Counted from the stretch's first letter, positions 1 to 14,984 are shown. The stretch: 64,000 bases of DNA from Prunella strophiata (GCA_036583965.1 JAZBQD010000014.1:983501-1047500); one strand, 5' to 3'. Notes: generated by a model from the letters alone, not told the origin. A program made the numbers and translations.

Positions 1-2486
1 TGCATCACAAATCTCTCTCTCAAAAGTTCAATGGGAAGCAAACATTGATTAGAGTGTTCTTTAAAATCTCAGCCAATTAAAGAGCTTATATACCAATGCT
101 GGAGGCAGAAAAAAAGCAAAGTTACTCTCATGCAAAAGTATTGGAATTAGAAAAAGTACCTCTATGAATCCTGACCTGTGTTTTTGCCTTCCAGGTGTCT
201 ATTAATTTTTAGAACATCTTCCTCTGGAATTTGTAGGTTAAGACTGGAATGAGGGAGTTACTACAAAAGAAATAATTATTGCTTTGCATATGCTTAAATG
301 CAAAGTTTATTTCTTAAGCAGGACCACAAATGTGCAAGAGAAGCTTATTGATTTATTCCCTTGGTCCAGCCTATGTGAGCTGTATAGGTTAAGATCCTTT
401 ATTCTGAAAACCAAACCAAGCCCCACCAAGAACTGACTCTACCAACCTAGGAGTTAATACAGAACACAGATAAATTTAGTGCTAGGCAAACCTGAAAAGA
501 AGAATACAAGATTAAATCTGCAGTAGAGATCAGTTTTGAAAATAAAGTCAGGTAAGAGTTGGGGGGCAGCAATTATTATTTGCAGATTCCTAGACTTCAG
601 GATTTTTCTGCTGCATTAAAATCATCAATGACAAAATGCCAGACCTTATTTTGGTTAGATCATAAAAATCTAAATTTAGGTCTTATCTTCTGTAAACCAT
701 ACACATGACAGGTAAAATGTAGGAAACGTAAAAAAACCCCAAACACAACAACAACAATAAACAAAACCTTATAGCAATTTTAGGATTTTATGTGGTTTAA
801 AAATTCATAGCTCATATCACACTATGGAAAAGACCTGTTAGACCATCAAGTTCAACCTTCAGGCACACCCTGATGCTCATAAATGCCCAAGTTGAGCCAG
901 GCACCAGAATGAAACCAGGTATTAAACCCCAAACAAGGGTCCAGAGCAGTCATAATTCTCATGATCTAAACCAGAGTGCATTCACCACCAGCTGAGAGGA
1001 AACTCAGATCACATGGAGTGATGTTATCAAATGGCATCAGCTGCAGAAGAGTTTTAATTGGTTGGGATACGTGATATTTCTCTCTTGTTTCTCAAATTCT
1101 GATTTTATTGTTTCATAAGGCACAGACAAGTTCCTGAGGTCAGACACTCCCCATCTGTTGCATTTGAGCAATACACAGAGGAGCCAACCCTGCACATAAT
1201 CTGAATCTTTGGACACACTGAGGAAAGCAACAGTGGCACTAAAAAAAGGTGAACATTCTTAACATGCTGCTCCTCCCTTCGACTCTCTTCTGTACAGGTG
1301 AGGCCAAGTGTTGACTCAAAATAACACACTAATTAAAAAAAAAAAAAAAAAGCATTTTACAGTTTCATTAGGAAAACCCAAGGTTTTTGATGCTTTGCAG
1401 TGTCAAGGGACAGGAGAAGCTCATTGAATTTTGTATTTTAAAAAAGACTAAATAAGAAATATTCTGTGAAGCCATAACTGTGGCTGGGACATGGAAAACA
1501 GTAAACAGTGCAAGCTACAGTAACCACTCTCAGAAAATTTACAGTGTGCAGAAATACCAGATGATTAAACACAGCAGATTGCAAGGAAGGTATTCCAAGT
1601 CAGGAGCTCCAAAGCCTACATGAAGATAGGATCATTTTTAAAGCAATCTGAAAATGTTTTTATGGGAAATGCTGCCTTTTTGTGCACTGACAAACAGGGT
1701 CTGGGTGTTCAAGGTGATGCTTCACCAGAGCTTGATTTTCATGGGGTGCTGGTGGCTCCTTCAGATCTCACCACCCAAAGGGGCATTTTGACTGGAAGGT
1801 CCTGACAGAGCCATGGGAGTGATCCTGGACCTTCCCCTCTCAGTTGCAGCCATCAACTGGCTGTGGGGAATTTGAGGAAGATCAGTACCTTCAGCAGCTC
1901 AACTCAATCTTTGAGATCTCTCTTTCAAAAGACATGCTTCAATTGCATTTATTTTAACCAGCTGCAGTCCTCTGCAAGCTGCAGCTCTCTCATTAGGTTT
2001 CTATTTGGGCAAAGACTGGGCTTAAGCGCTTTGTGAAGCTCTTAAAAGACATACAGTCTGATAATTAAAAAAGAAAAAAAGTGTGGCAGCCTGACATGAC
2101 TCAGCAGTCAAATATTTTCATTCAGAGCCATTTAGCATTAAAATTCAAACAGACTCAGGTGCCATTAGTTATTTATGAGGGAAAGAATCTCAATTAAGTA
2201 TCCTTGATTTGTTCAGAATTCAAGTTACAATGAAGCCTTTATTTCCTTTTAATTGTAAGCAGACAATGTTATTAGTGCTCAAGGCAGACAAAACAGCAGC
2301 ATTATCATTATTCATTCACCATTATTACTAAAAAAGTAACAAGAAAAAGCAACAGAAGCCCCCCAACCTCAGTCTCTTCCTCCACCCCTCAAGATCTCCT
2401 TTCTAATCCTATAAAAGCATCTGTCTTTGATTTCAAGTGCAGTACCTGCTGTGCAGGATGCAATGCCAACCCAATTTGCCTGCAAC
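1..2486. other. Intergenic, far 3' flank of SLC15A5
   Basis: This is AT-rich sequence with a probable CR1 scrap (805-930), an A/C-rich patch at about 731-768 and an A18 run at 1334-1351. The part at 2100-2340 is rich in ATTA/TAAT words and could be a non-coding conserved element, but this cannot be judged without alignment. I find no supported gene. Confidence 0.6.
805..930 (-). mobile_element. Probable CR1-like fragment
   Basis: ACTATGGAAAAGACCTGTTA followed by GACCATCAAGTTCAACCTTC resembles the reverse complement of a CR1 3' end (the typical wording is a gaaaagacct block followed by atcaagtccaacc). The rest is too diverged for certainty, and the limits are rough. Confidence 0.45.
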
Positions 2487-2745
2487 ACAAAACCGAGCGG
2501 GTTGAAGCGAACTCGGCATTTTGAAGTCGTTTTTGTTTAATCATTACCGTCACTCCTCGCTAATGAATACATTAATCAAGCAAAACTCGGAGCGCAAACG
2601 GAAAGGCTCATCTCCAGAAAGGGAAAAAACAAACATGAAAAAAAAAAAACCCAACAAACTAAAAACCACCCCAACCTCCACGATATCCGCTGCTGTCACT
2701 GTGGCGCGCAAACGACACAACGCGGACAGCAACTCTTTGCAAGAG
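2487..2745. promoter_or_regulatory. CpG-dense, TAAT-rich island (candidate enhancer or distal promoter)
   Basis: I count about 17 CpG dinucleotides between 2494 and 2731, whereas neighbouring kilobases have very few. Inside it are several homeodomain-type words: TTAATCATTA at about 2537-2546, CTAATGAA at about 2560, and ATTAATCAAG at about 2571-2580. CpG retention of this kind suggests an unmethylated regulatory element. A 142-codon open frame across it (2521-2949) has a lysine-rich low-complexity start and no recognisable domain, so I do not call it coding. Confidence 0.35.
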
Positions 2746-5700
2746 CTGCAGCTCTTTGCAAGGTGTGAGAGAGCAAAAAGAGAGAGTTTATTGAAATCTG
2801 ACTCCATTTATAGTTTTCTGAAATCCCCGTGTCATTGGAGGGTGACAGTGCCACCTCCTCAATGCCACTGGACAACCCAACAGTCCATCAAGTTGCTCTT
2901 CCTCCACAGAGGAAGACAAAACAATAAGTTATTTACAGAAAGTGTGTGAGAAAGTTCTGCACAAGAATGTAAACATCAGAAGGCTTTAGAGAAACTTAAA
3001 AAAATCAGAGTGACACGCTGCCACTGTCAAACCCTGCCATGCTCCCCATATAAAAGAATATATAGTTTATTTGTACTTGTGACTTTGGAAGACGAAAAAT
3101 GCAAAAGGACAATTTCACTTCTTAACAAATTGTCTGTCTGTCCCTTGTTTCCAGAGCAAACTTTGGATTTCTCAGTCCCAAAAAATAGATTACTGCTTTA
3201 AAAACCAAATATTTGGGAATAAATAAAATTTTGGCTACATTATTTGGATTTTTGCCCCTTCCATATTTGAGATGCTTTATTAAGCTTCTTCGCAAATATT
3301 AACTTAGAGGACACAGAAGAAAAAAGAGCTGGAAATGAATATTCCTGAGGGTTGTTGGGAGACACTGCAGGAGGAAGTGGAGGAGGAAGGAGAGCTGCCA
3401 CTGCTCCATTCCCCAGCTGATTAATGGCCTGCTGCACAGGATGTGCAGCCCTGAGCTTTCCTGACACCCCCCCCAAATGTCCAGAATCCCACTTTATTTT
3501 AAGAAGATAATAACAGTCGCCACTGTTATTGCAGTGTCAGCAACACGGAAAAGCCACGTGCATGATGTTTATTCAGAGCTTTGAAACACATTTCTTTCAA
3601 AACTTGGAACAATTCACCTTTTCCACCAGGCAGTAAAAGGCACAGGACTTTGGCCTAAAGACAGGGTGGTTTTTAAAAATTAGGCTTTGTAATTGCTCAC
3701 TTCCAACACAAATTCAGTCACATCCATTACTTAGCTTTTGATCTTCATCCATATTTTTGAAGTAGGTATTGAAGATGAATTTGCATGGGAAAACACCAGC
3801 AGGGAAGAGGAGAAAAGGGGAGAATGCCACAGCTTTTCCGGCCTGGTATTCCCACCATCTCCATCACCCAGGAAAAACTAAGGATTTTGTTGAAATTTAA
3901 CCATCATGGTACACAAAAAGCCAGTTATTTCACAAATAATGTGGAGGTAAAGCAATATAATTTTCTTAAATGTCAAATGCATTTTAGGTACTTCTTTCCC
4001 CTTTATATGAGTTTGCCTTGTTGAAATTGTCATACTCTTCCACAGAGGTAAAATTAAAAATCCATTACTTCTGTCTTGCTTCATTTGTGCATCACATTTT
4101 TTCCAAATGATCAAAGCATTTTGGCTGGTCACTGCCACCATGGTATCACATGCAAACCTGGGGAAAAGAATTGCTCTACCAAAGTTGCAGTGCTCCTTCA
4201 AAAGGCTTTGTTCCAGAGCTAGATCTTTTCCAGGAGGAATTATCACACTGCACTCCATTAAAGGATCATAAAAGTTTTAAAGGCATTTTATGATTAGGCC
4301 AGTGACCTTTACTAGGATTTCTCTCGTGGCTTCCACAAATTTTATCTCAGTGGGGAAATGGTAAACAGCAGAGGAACGATCATATTGTTTAAATTAATTT
4401 GTAATTGGACAACAAAATAAAGGCATTCTTTCTTCTATCAGATGGACTAAGAGAAATGCAGCAATATTACACAAAATTACAATAAATTAATTTTAAAAGA
4501 AGTTTAGATTTTTATGTGCTCTCTCAATCCCTGGAGGGTTCATACCCTTTTTTAATATCTCTGAAAAAAAATGAGGGAGCAGATTTGACCACACTGATGC
4601 AGAGCGAAAAAATATTTTGCTGTTCTGATGCTAAGGTCAGCTTGTGCCATTTTTGGAGTTACCAAGATAGCAAAGGACAGTTGGATCTTCTGCATGACTA
4701 TACAACAAATTACATACATATATATTCAATTAATTTAAATTGATTCGACCTAATTTAACAAATTAAATATATATACACACATATAGTACAAATTTAGCAG
4801 GACAAGATAAGAAGCATCTCCCATCCTCTGATGGAAAGGTCTGGAATTCACAGTTATGCTATATTGTGACAACCACAGAACAGGTCTATTTTTATTTGTA
4901 TATTTTAAAAATCTATCTAGTTCAGAATCATTCCAGAAAAAAAAAAAATTCCACTCAGTTGGGAAAATGGGAGCCTCTGCTTCCTCGCCGAGCAGGGACT
5001 GAATCTGATCACTGCCAAGTTCAGAAAAGGGAAGGAGACAGCTCCTCTCAGCCTCATTACAGACGCCAGATGAACCAAGGTGCACATGCATTATGCATGA
5101 GGTAATTTGAAAAAGTTGTAAAAAAAGTTTAAGTTGTGATTATTTGTCATCACTTAAAAAAAAAAAAAAAATAAAATCCCTGTCACCACTGGCAATAACA
5201 TTTATTTACCAGTTATTCCAGTGTTATGCATTCAAAAGAATAGCTCATATTTTCTTTACTCTTTCTTCCAAATCCTCAATTTGAAAAGCAATTAAAAGAT
5301 ATCCCCAGATATTTGTCTGTGAGAGACTCAACTTCCTGATTTCTGTTGCTGATAGATACGAAGCAACATCACATAAGGGGAAGAAAAAGACGAGAGAAAA
5401 CAAGTCATCCCAACCTTCTGTCAGACACTTTACAGCATAATGAGCTATGATGAAAAACAAGTCAAACGCTGGGAAAACAAGAAAGCTTGGAAATTTGATC
5501 TCCCTGACGGGATCGGGAGTAATTAATTATAACCCATGTGACCACTGGATGTCCCCACTGTCCCTGGAATGCAGCAATTCCCTGGCAGCTCCAAAGCCGG
5601 GGCACCTGGCACTGAGTGTGCAAGGACACACGGACACTGATGGTCCCTACACAAACCCAATTGGGTTCCTACAGAAACCCAATTCCCAACGCACCCCCCG

Positions 5701-8700
5701 GCACACGTGGGAGCAGAGCAGGGACCAGGACACACTCAGAAACACTCTTTGAATTCAGCTTCCACCAGGTTCACTCGGTGTCTGCTTGGTTGTTAATAAT
5801 GCAGCAGCCAGTGGGGCTGGGTGACAGATCCTCAGAGGGAGCCAGGAAAGCAGAATTGCTTCTGAGGAGATGTGAAGGAAGCCTGGATTAGAGCACTGAG
5901 TGCCACGGGGCAGACAAAAAAGACCCTTGTGCCATAACAGGGGAGAGAAAAGGTGAGCAGGAGCAGGGATGCCAGCGCAAGGCTGCTGAGAGCTGCCTGT
6001 CAAAAGCAGCCCAAAACAGCTGAAAAAACAAGGAGAGCATCTGTAACACCCCGGGGTGCTCTTCATATCAAAGCTTTGAGGGCATTGGTGAATGAAAGCT
6101 GGAGAAGGCAAAGGAAAACAAAAACAAACCCCAAATACCCCAGGAAGACTGCTTGTACACATCCTTCTTTGGAGGTCAGGCCATGAAAGGTTTAAGTTCA
6201 CGTGAAGATGTAGAAGCCAAGGTGTTAGCATCAACTCATTTTTATTTATTTTCAAGTGTGACAAAAAGCTAGATCTAGTTCTTCCATCAGAGAAGACTCA
6301 AGTGCCTTGCTGACTATGATGAAAAGGAAAGATCTCATCCTGTTTTTAAAGGAAGGAATTTCCTACAAAGAAATTCTAAAACAAGCTTCAAATCAACCAC
6401 GTGGTCTATTTTGTGGACTTAGAAAACCCAAGCTCCAGTAGCTTATGACTTATTTCACCCTTGTTACACCACAAAAAGCACCAGATCTGTCCCCACCTCC
6501 TGTCATTAGCACAGCTCCCTGACTTTAGATGTTGAACTGCAAAGCTATGGGAAGGGCAGCTGTGGCTCAGCCAAAATAATATTTGAGGAGTGTGCACTCT
6601 GTGAAGGTGATGTGCAGGTTTATTCTCTCCCTCCTCCATCCAAAATCCCCTTCCTGCTACTTGTAGAAGCCTGACCAGGGAAGGGTCTGGCCCACAGCTA
6701 GTTTCACCTTGGACTTAAGAAAGCAAGGCATGAAAACCCCATGAGCAAAAGTGCTGGCAGAAAGATACTAAAAACAAATGCAAACTGAAAACAAGTACCT
6801 GAATTGAACATTGAACTAGATCATACCAAACTGGCAGCTAGGATTTTGTTTAGCTATTGTTTGTGTTCTGATTGGTTACAGAAGCTATTGGGACAGCAGA
6901 AACACAGATAAAGGGATCTCCTTCAGCCTGGGTTCCTTCTTACTCAGAAGCCTTTTGTGTTTTGTCCTTTATTTTCCACACCCTCCCCCAGTAAAAGGAT
7001 GACTGGTCTGACACACTGTGGATATTCTTTTGTTCAGATTTCAGATGTTCACAAAACACAGCTGCACTGAAAAGGCAGGGTTTTTAGGGGGAGGGCCCTG
7101 GGGGAGGGAAGTACATGAATATATTTGAATAATAAACTAATTTGAGGATTTAATGGTTTGCAATTAAATTAATTAGGCACTCAGACTTACTGGACAGTGT
7201 CTTCAAGCTTGTTCTACTTGTTTTGAAGTGATGCATGTGTACAAATGTGCCAGAAAACCTCGACAGCTTTTGTTCCCTCCCCTTGATCTCATCTGTACTT
7301 TCAGATCAGTGACTGACCATAATACAGACACTTCATTTGAAGAATAAAATTAATAAAGTGATTTGCTGAGATTTCACAATAATAACAGTAAAAAATATTG
7401 TTACCTGTTAGGCTGACTTCTGGTAGTCACCACTCTCTTTTGCAGCATGTTGTCTGACAGACAGAATTCATTGTGTACACCTCAGCCTTCCACAAAGTAG
7501 AGTTACTATCATGGCTCTTCATCCAAAGATCTGAGATAGCTTAAAAATGTCAGGGATGCTTTATGACAGCTGCTCGAATTCTGAGCAGTTTCTTTACAGC
7601 TTTTGGCTCTCAGAGAGGATAAGTAACATATCTAATCCTGAGACCTGATTACTTTCCCAGGTGTGAAAGGGAGACTCTCATTTTCAGACTCACTGTTGGA
7701 AAGCTGGCACCTCCTCCACTCTCAAAACATCACAGCTCCACTTGACTCCAAGTTGAAGTCAAGTAAGAGGGCCCAGCACTCTTCAGTGCTCAGTTTTTTG
7801 CATCTTAATCAGCTGCTACAATTGCATAGGCCTTAATTACGGCTAACTTGTAAATTTAGGAGAAAATAGTAGCAAAAGCTTAATTGTAAGAAACAGTTAA
7901 AATCCCTTGAGCCAAATATTTTGGACACAAAAGTTCAAGATCACATCCAGTCTCTTGGGCCTACAGCCCAGAGAAGGAAGAGTTTAATTACACTTATGTA
8001 AGCAAAACAGGGATTATTGAGGCATTGCTAAGGATCCTCTCCAGTGCCTCTACAGGAAAGGTTTAGTCCATGCAAGCCAGACAATTGAATGGAAAAGTAT
8101 TAAAAAATGTCCACAAAAGAAAAATAAAGAAAATACTTTGGCCAAGTTTAGTCATACCTTTATTCTGTGGCATTTTTTCCTTATCAGTCATTAATTTAGC
8201 AGAGAAAAATTTGGTCCAGAGTTGCTACATTGATCTCTGATTAATGTTTTAGCTAATCATCTGTGATATAAAATTTGTGTCTGAAGTGTAGTCCAGCCTC
8301 AAACACTCACACTGCCTTCCTAGAGCCCTGATAAACCAGAACAAATCTGCACAGTAAATTCTGTCTTGCACTCAGGAGTCTCACAAATTCAGTTTTGATT
8401 TTTATAAACAGATTGCTCCTTGAGTTGTTATTATTAGTGTGAGCTGGACAGCTTGAATTAGAGAATAATTTATTCCCTGTGCATTTCTAATTACAGAAAG
8501 AGGTTCACTCACTGACACACTTGTCCGTCTTGTTCTTTCCTGTCTTTCAGGCATGGCTGATTGCAGCTAAATAGACAGACCAGCACAAACTGCACCAGAA
8601 ACACAACTCTGTCAAAAAAGGACTGAAGTGTTACCATTAATTATTCTGGACCATGTGCTCATTTACAACAGATCTAACACGAGAAATATTCTCAGAGGTG

Positions 8701-11700
8701 TCAAACAGCCTCAGTTTCATAGGTGCATGGGGGTAGCACTGACTGAATGTTTGACTGACTGGTAGGATGTGACCTGCCAGAGACCCTTGAAGCTTGGGGA
8801 TTTCATGTGCAATTTGTGTTTCAGCATTCAATAGATAATTTAAATTGGCCCACTCTCTCTGAGCATTTCTGAGGGATCTACATGCCTGAGCCTGTGTCAG
8901 AACTGCACAAGTATCTAAAAAAACCCAACAGCCTCCCCCCTGAAAAGCAAACAAACAAACAAACCCACCCCAAAACACTTCTGAACATCTGTGCAAGTGA
9001 TTGTTTGGAACTCACTGCATCTTAAAAAGGCTTGAAGAAAGTGAGAATGCCATTTACTAAAGAATGTTGAAAGGTAGGTGTAGCAATCACTGGGTGCATA
9101 GGAAGAGAGTTTGAAAATGCTAACTGGGGGAAAAGAACAAACCCCAAATCACTTGCTTTAGTTAACCCTTGCTACAACAGGGGCTGTTGTTTTAAATAAT
9201 TGAACAGAGAATAGTTCATTGCAGCCATTAATCAGATGAACAAACTTTGCAAAAGGGCAAGAATCAATTGACAGCTAATTCACACTTGAACTGTCAGGAG
9301 AAGCAGCACTGGATTTACTAAGTTATACACTTCAGCTACTTAAGCCAGAACTACAAAAGCAGCATTTTCTGGTAAGTTTTTTTTAAAAAAACCACTAATA
9401 ATAATAATAAAAAACTAGATACTTTATGTGTGCCCTTACTGCCACTGTATTTAGTCTTTTTAGCACCTGTGCAATCTAACAGACAAGACCTTCCTCCACA
9501 CTCACATATTCTCATGAACATGAATTTCCTATCCCAAGGAGCAGCAATAAAAAGCTTCAAGGAATAAAGTAACACCATTTTCAAATGGCTAATAATCACC
9601 TCCTTCCCCTCTGCACAGGGTTTGCTGTTCTCTGTTCTTGAAACTGTTTGCTTATTTTTTGCAAGGCCTGCATAATTTCTGTACTTGTACCTCTGCAATG
9701 AAATTTCTTCCTTAAATTTACAGACATTCCCTAGCTCTTTTTTTACAGAATATCTAAGGCTGCACAATACTTTTGTTGTTAAGGTTTTACACAATATTCT
9801 CACCTTTAAAGTTTACTTTACAAACAGCTTAAGTTTAAAGAGTGTTTCCATTAGATGACAGCTCTTTATAACCAGTGACACAGCTTGTTGAGGGGGTTAT
9901 CATCTGTCAGCATGATGTTAAAATCTCTCAGGTTTTTCTCCTGAATACTTTAATAGGGAACAATTTCAAGACAACAGCAAAACTCTGTGAACTAAGGTGA
10001 AGAAATTCAGCATTGCATGTAATGCTGGATTTGCTTTCAAGCAGCATCCTGTTGCAACCTTTGGTTTACTATTCAACATCAGTTTTGAATTAACAATTTT
10101 GCTTTTTACCAAAGATTGCTCCATCCTGCCAGCTAAACAGGCAGTGTCTTCATATCACAGTCATTGACCATGCAAAAAATGAAACTGAGAAAACTCACTG
10201 TTTTTTCCTTTTTATTAAGTGCTACTGTGCTTACTACCCCCAACCTCATGGCAATCTTGCTTCTGAAGTTCACACAACATGACAATAAAAGCATTTGAGA
10301 TCTGCTTTCAAAAGATGCTTTTTACCAGGCTACAAAGCAGGTAGGACAAACATGCACTGCTTTAAGGTTTGTTTTGCTGTTGATGTCCCCACTGATTCCT
10401 CCTGGGTGATTGGGTTTTTTGGATTGTTTGCTAAGAGTTTCAGCTTTCAAAACATTTCTTCTGATCCCAAAGGAAAAAGAATATTTATTTTTAAATCATA
10501 AAAGGAGAATCCAGAGAATATGAATAACCTGCATTCAGCTCCAACCGGTCAGCACACTCTGCTGGGTATTCAAAATGAATATTCAGTTTCCAAACCTCTG
10601 CTCAAAGCTAAGCTGTGACAGTGCAACCACTTGAACAGGAGTTTCCCATATTACCAGGAAAGAAGCCAAACTCCTAAAAAATGCAAAGCAAATATCTGCA
10701 ATATTTCCTAGACTTGGGCATTTTCTCAGAAGTGAGTGAGACAGGAATGAGAACATTTTGGCTCTACATAAAATTGTGGTGATGGCAAGGTCGTGGACTA
10801 CTCCCAAGTCAATTGTAGATGTACATACTCCTATTCCTTTATTTAAGCTAAGGAGAACAAACAAAAATTCAGCCTCAAAACAAAAGCAACAAACAAAATC
10901 AAAGTAGGAAAATAGGTTGGTCATACAGTATTTAAAAAAAAAAGCTTCTGCCAACTTTATATTTGAAATTAAAAAAAAAAAAAAAAAACCAAAACTATAG
11001 ACTGTATTTACAACTTGGTAGTTTTAGGGTGCAATATCCAGTACTCTAGAGATGAAATATCTCCAAAACACTGAAATATCCCTGTCAGAGCAGTTCCTTT
11101 CACTCTCATTACCACTGAGTATTAGAACTGATTAACTTTAAAGAGCCATTACCAATACTAGTAGATTTCATGAGGTTTAGATGTCAAACTTCTCTGATTC
11201 ATGGAAATCTGTATTTAAAGTTAGAGACAGAGATTGAAACTAGAATAATTTAAAGTACTACATCACCAGAATACAACTTTTATGGTGACACCTTCTAGGG
11301 ACCAGGTAGATAGAAAGAAAAAGGTAATTTTTATTCTATTCAGAACAGAGAAATCATGGGGAGACTTGTGAATTTCCTTTTCTTTTTCAGATGATAAAAA
11401 AGCAGACTGAAAACCTCCTCTGGAAGGCAGCTGCATTTGCCCTTGCCAAGACAAATCTAATACATGTTATAGCAAACAGACTCCAAGCTTAAATTTAAAG
11501 CTTTAGTTCTGCTCTGCAATGCCACAAGGAAGGGATTCTCCTACCTGACCTTTCCAAATCACAGTTCCCACAGGACCTGAACAAGACTGGTTTTCATGTC
11601 TAGTGGCTCATACACCTCTTTCCTCCAACCCTGGCAGCAAACAAGTGATTCAAGAAAACTTACAAGAATTTTCAAGTAGCTTCCACTAAAACAAGGGAAA

Positions 11701-14700
11701 AGAGATCCAACCTAGAACAAGACATCTCAGTTTAGTGCTGTAAAATTATCTCCCAAGGTACTTTGATCTGACATTCTCAGAGTTCTTTACCAAAAAAAAA
11801 AAAAAAAAAAATTAAAAATTATAAATATTATTCTTTCATACTCTTGGGAAACTGATTGAAACAAATGAAGTAACTTGCACAAGGATATTCAAAGCCTGTG
11901 TAATTGTCTAATCTGGGTTCTACCTTCTGACTACCACTGCTGAGCCTTAACAACTCCCTCTCTCCTCCACAAAGCTGCAGGCTTCAGCAAACAAAGCATT
12001 CCTTATAGCTAATTGGTATTACACAGAAACTCAACTGCTCTTATTTACAAAACTACAGATTTATGTCAAGCAAAGCCAATTATGCTTAATGTTTAAACTA
12101 TTGCAGGTGCTCAATGACATTGTGCTAGGCAGTAGAAGTGAAATTGCTCTTTTAATGCATCTTGTTCCAACTGGGAGCATGTGTTTTATAATCAGTGCAA
12201 ACTTAACAGATGGAGATCTTAATCCTCTCCATCAAGTTTGCTTCATGCCCCCCTCAACCCCCCCCCCCCCAAAAAAAAAAAAAAAAATTGTGTCCCATGC
12301 ATTTAGACTTAACTGAGGTGGTCTATGAATTGTCTGGGACAGAAATTGCTTTTTAAATTTTTTTTGTGTCCGTGAATGCAGTATAAAACACACATTTCAC
12401 CATTAAAAAGACACCCCCAAACTGCACCAGCAGTAATCAGAAATCCATCTGGCTATTCAAGGCTTGTAACGACCTCTGGTGAGCACAGCACCCACTCAGT
12501 TAAAACCAGAGCTGCACAAAAGGAACTTCAAGTCTGAATCTAGAGTCCTTCAGACTAATTACAAGGGAGAACAGTTAGAAAATGTAGGCAATAATCAAAC
12601 AGAAAACTGAACTGAGATGTTTCTGGCCACTCCTAAGCTCATCTAGGAGGCAACTTTTCCCACAATATGTTTAAGAACTATAAACCTTTATGCTGAGGAT
12701 TAAAACATGAGTATCCCAAATTTATTTTGTGCAAAGCAATCCAGAATGGCAACAGGTGACCTCAGACACAAGCAGTCAGATCCGAGTGCTTGGTGAAAAC
12801 TGCCATAAATCAACAAAAGGCTGAACAAAAGCAAGCTCTCCTAATATTTTCCAGCTGTTTATTGCATCTCTATATGCACACACACACATCCTGATTTTTT
12901 CTGTCCTCCAAATTTTTGTGTAAAAAGTCACTAAATTTTTCAGAAGTGAAAAGCAGCTTCCTTTAAAATAAAAACCAAAGCTTTAGAGTCTTTTATACCA
13001 ATTTCACTGTGTGCTGGCACAAGATTTATATAATTTAGGCAGTGCCCTGTATGCACAAAGGATTCCATCAGCTTTGAATGGAGTCCTAGATGCTGCAGCT
13101 CAAGAAAAATTCCTGTCTGTTGGTTTTGAGTGCTAAATTGCTCTGTCATAACAGTGAGATTGATTGATGGATTGATAGATTTTTGCATGTAGATTCCTCT
13201 GCTCCACCAGCTGAACTAAGGCCAAATTCAGCATCCAGTGCCCCCTTTTCTTCTGCCATCCATCTGAAAGGCCAAACTCTTTATTAAATCTCATAGAAAA
13301 AGCATTTCTCCTCTCCATGTGAATATATTCAATATTCAACTCTTCATCTCAAAGCCCATTCTAAGGAAGTCCTATGCAGGGAGTTAACTAATCCTCTTTT
13401 TCTTGCAGAATTATCTTCATCACACAATTCAACTCAAATGGCTGCATTCTGTTATCTGCTGTCATCTATTCTCATGTTTCAATTTATGAGGAGAAGAAAA
13501 AGAAAGTGGTCTTGGGAAGTTTGAGGCCATTCAGCCTGAGAATGCAGCAGACTAAACATTTTACCTTAAAATAGGGTTAAGTTTCTTGTTCTCAGTGCAA
13601 ATGGTTCCAAACTGCTGTTAATTTTGCAATTAAAAAAATAAATTATCATTAGCTAATAAAATATCTACAGTCTAATCATATTCATCTGCCCCAAAAATTT
13701 AAATTTTACCCCCTGACTACAGAGTTCTTCTCCTATTGTGTATAACTCAAATGCTTTGAGAGCAATCACATCCTTCCTCTCAGCAGACTCCAACCAGCAT
13801 TTTTGTAGCTTTTCTGTGCAAGGACAAAGGTCAAGTACTCAAGAATTTCTCAGGAAAGAAACTAATATTTTCCATGGCTTAAACCTGGGTCTATTGCAGT
13901 ACAAACATGGTTTAGAAAATAACACCATACAAGCAAATAACTGTCAGGTGTCATGGATAAATTTACCCAAATATGTGGAAATTAGCCTATTTCACACTTT
14001 CCAGTGCCCTCAGAGAAGGGATCCTTCAGCCTTTTGCTGCCTCTCCTCTCACAGCCCCAGCTCACGCAGCCACTTTTGGAGAAATAGTCTTTGCCTTGCT
14101 GGGAAGGGGTGCATTCACCACATTTTTCTCCCACAATGCTCACCCTCAAGTTACAGCATCAAGTGTAGTTAATGGTGCAGAAGAGATTTCAGATTTTTTT
14201 ACCACCTCTTGCACAGTTCCAGCTCACAAACTGTGTCACTTCAGTGGATTCCATCCTTTTCATGTAGCTTCTCCTGTGGTAGTGCATTCCTCATATCTAG
14301 CAAGCATTCTGACTTCACTGCCCCTTCTGTCATGAACATCCTGATATCAAAGTGCTCCTTTAGTTTTTTTTTGGGTTTGGTCCTTATCACATAAGGACCC
14401 TGCTTCTCTCATCACTCTTTTTAGTTCTATGAATTTTAAATAGAAATGTTAAATAGTTAATAGATTAACTCCCAATAACAAAATCAGCCAATTTTGGGAG
14501 TGTTTAACAGTGTGTAGATCTTTAAACTGGAAAGCATTTATACTAATAATTATTTCCCCTCATCTCCAGCTGCATCTACCTTTTCCCAATCTTCTTTTCC
14601 TAATTCCCTTCACCTGGGCTGCAATTACTAATTTTGATGTTAATATATTCCAGTCTCCCATTCTCCTATTAGCAATTTTCTTCTTATCATGCTTCAGGAA

Positions 14701-14984
14701 TGGCAAATCCCAGAGTGTTGCTGCCAAGTGAGACTGGATGCCCCAGCATCAGTGTTTCATGGCACACCTTATGGACTGATGGCTGGTATCTGATTTCTGG
14801 TTTTATTTTTGGGAGATCTCAAACCAGTTTGCAAAGAATGCTTGTGTCCATTTCACTGGCAGGGAAACTAAAGCAGCAAGAGCCAAGAGCAGTACACAAG
14901 ACTCCCACCACTGCAAATATCAACCAGCCAGTAGCAGCTTTCAAAATCAATTGTAAATTATACTGTCACAAAGAAATTTGCTAA
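2746..14984. other. Intergenic, 3' flank of SLC15A5
   Basis: This holds AT-rich sequence with homopolymers (for example A18-A19 runs near 10971-10988 and 11793-11810, and a C13A17 junction at 12258-12287) and an A/C-rich patch at about 8918-8980. None of the short open frames shows a recognisable domain, a paired splice-site series or a poly(A) context. No DERA-like exon was seen. Confidence 0.6.
12258..12287. repeat. C13A17 homopolymer junction
   Basis: Thirteen C residues are followed directly by seventeen A residues. A similar C13A15 junction exists at 45385-45412. Confidence 0.9.

Noticed and set aside
2521..2949. 142-codon plus-strand open frame over the CpG island
   Set aside because: It has a Lys-rich low-complexity start, no domain and no splice or poly(A) context. 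CpG density explains the long frame.
5523..6264. Several overlapping open frames in a moderately GC-rich stretch
   Set aside because: The translations on both strands look random, with no motif and no paired splice sites. They arise from fewer stop codons in GC-richer sequence.
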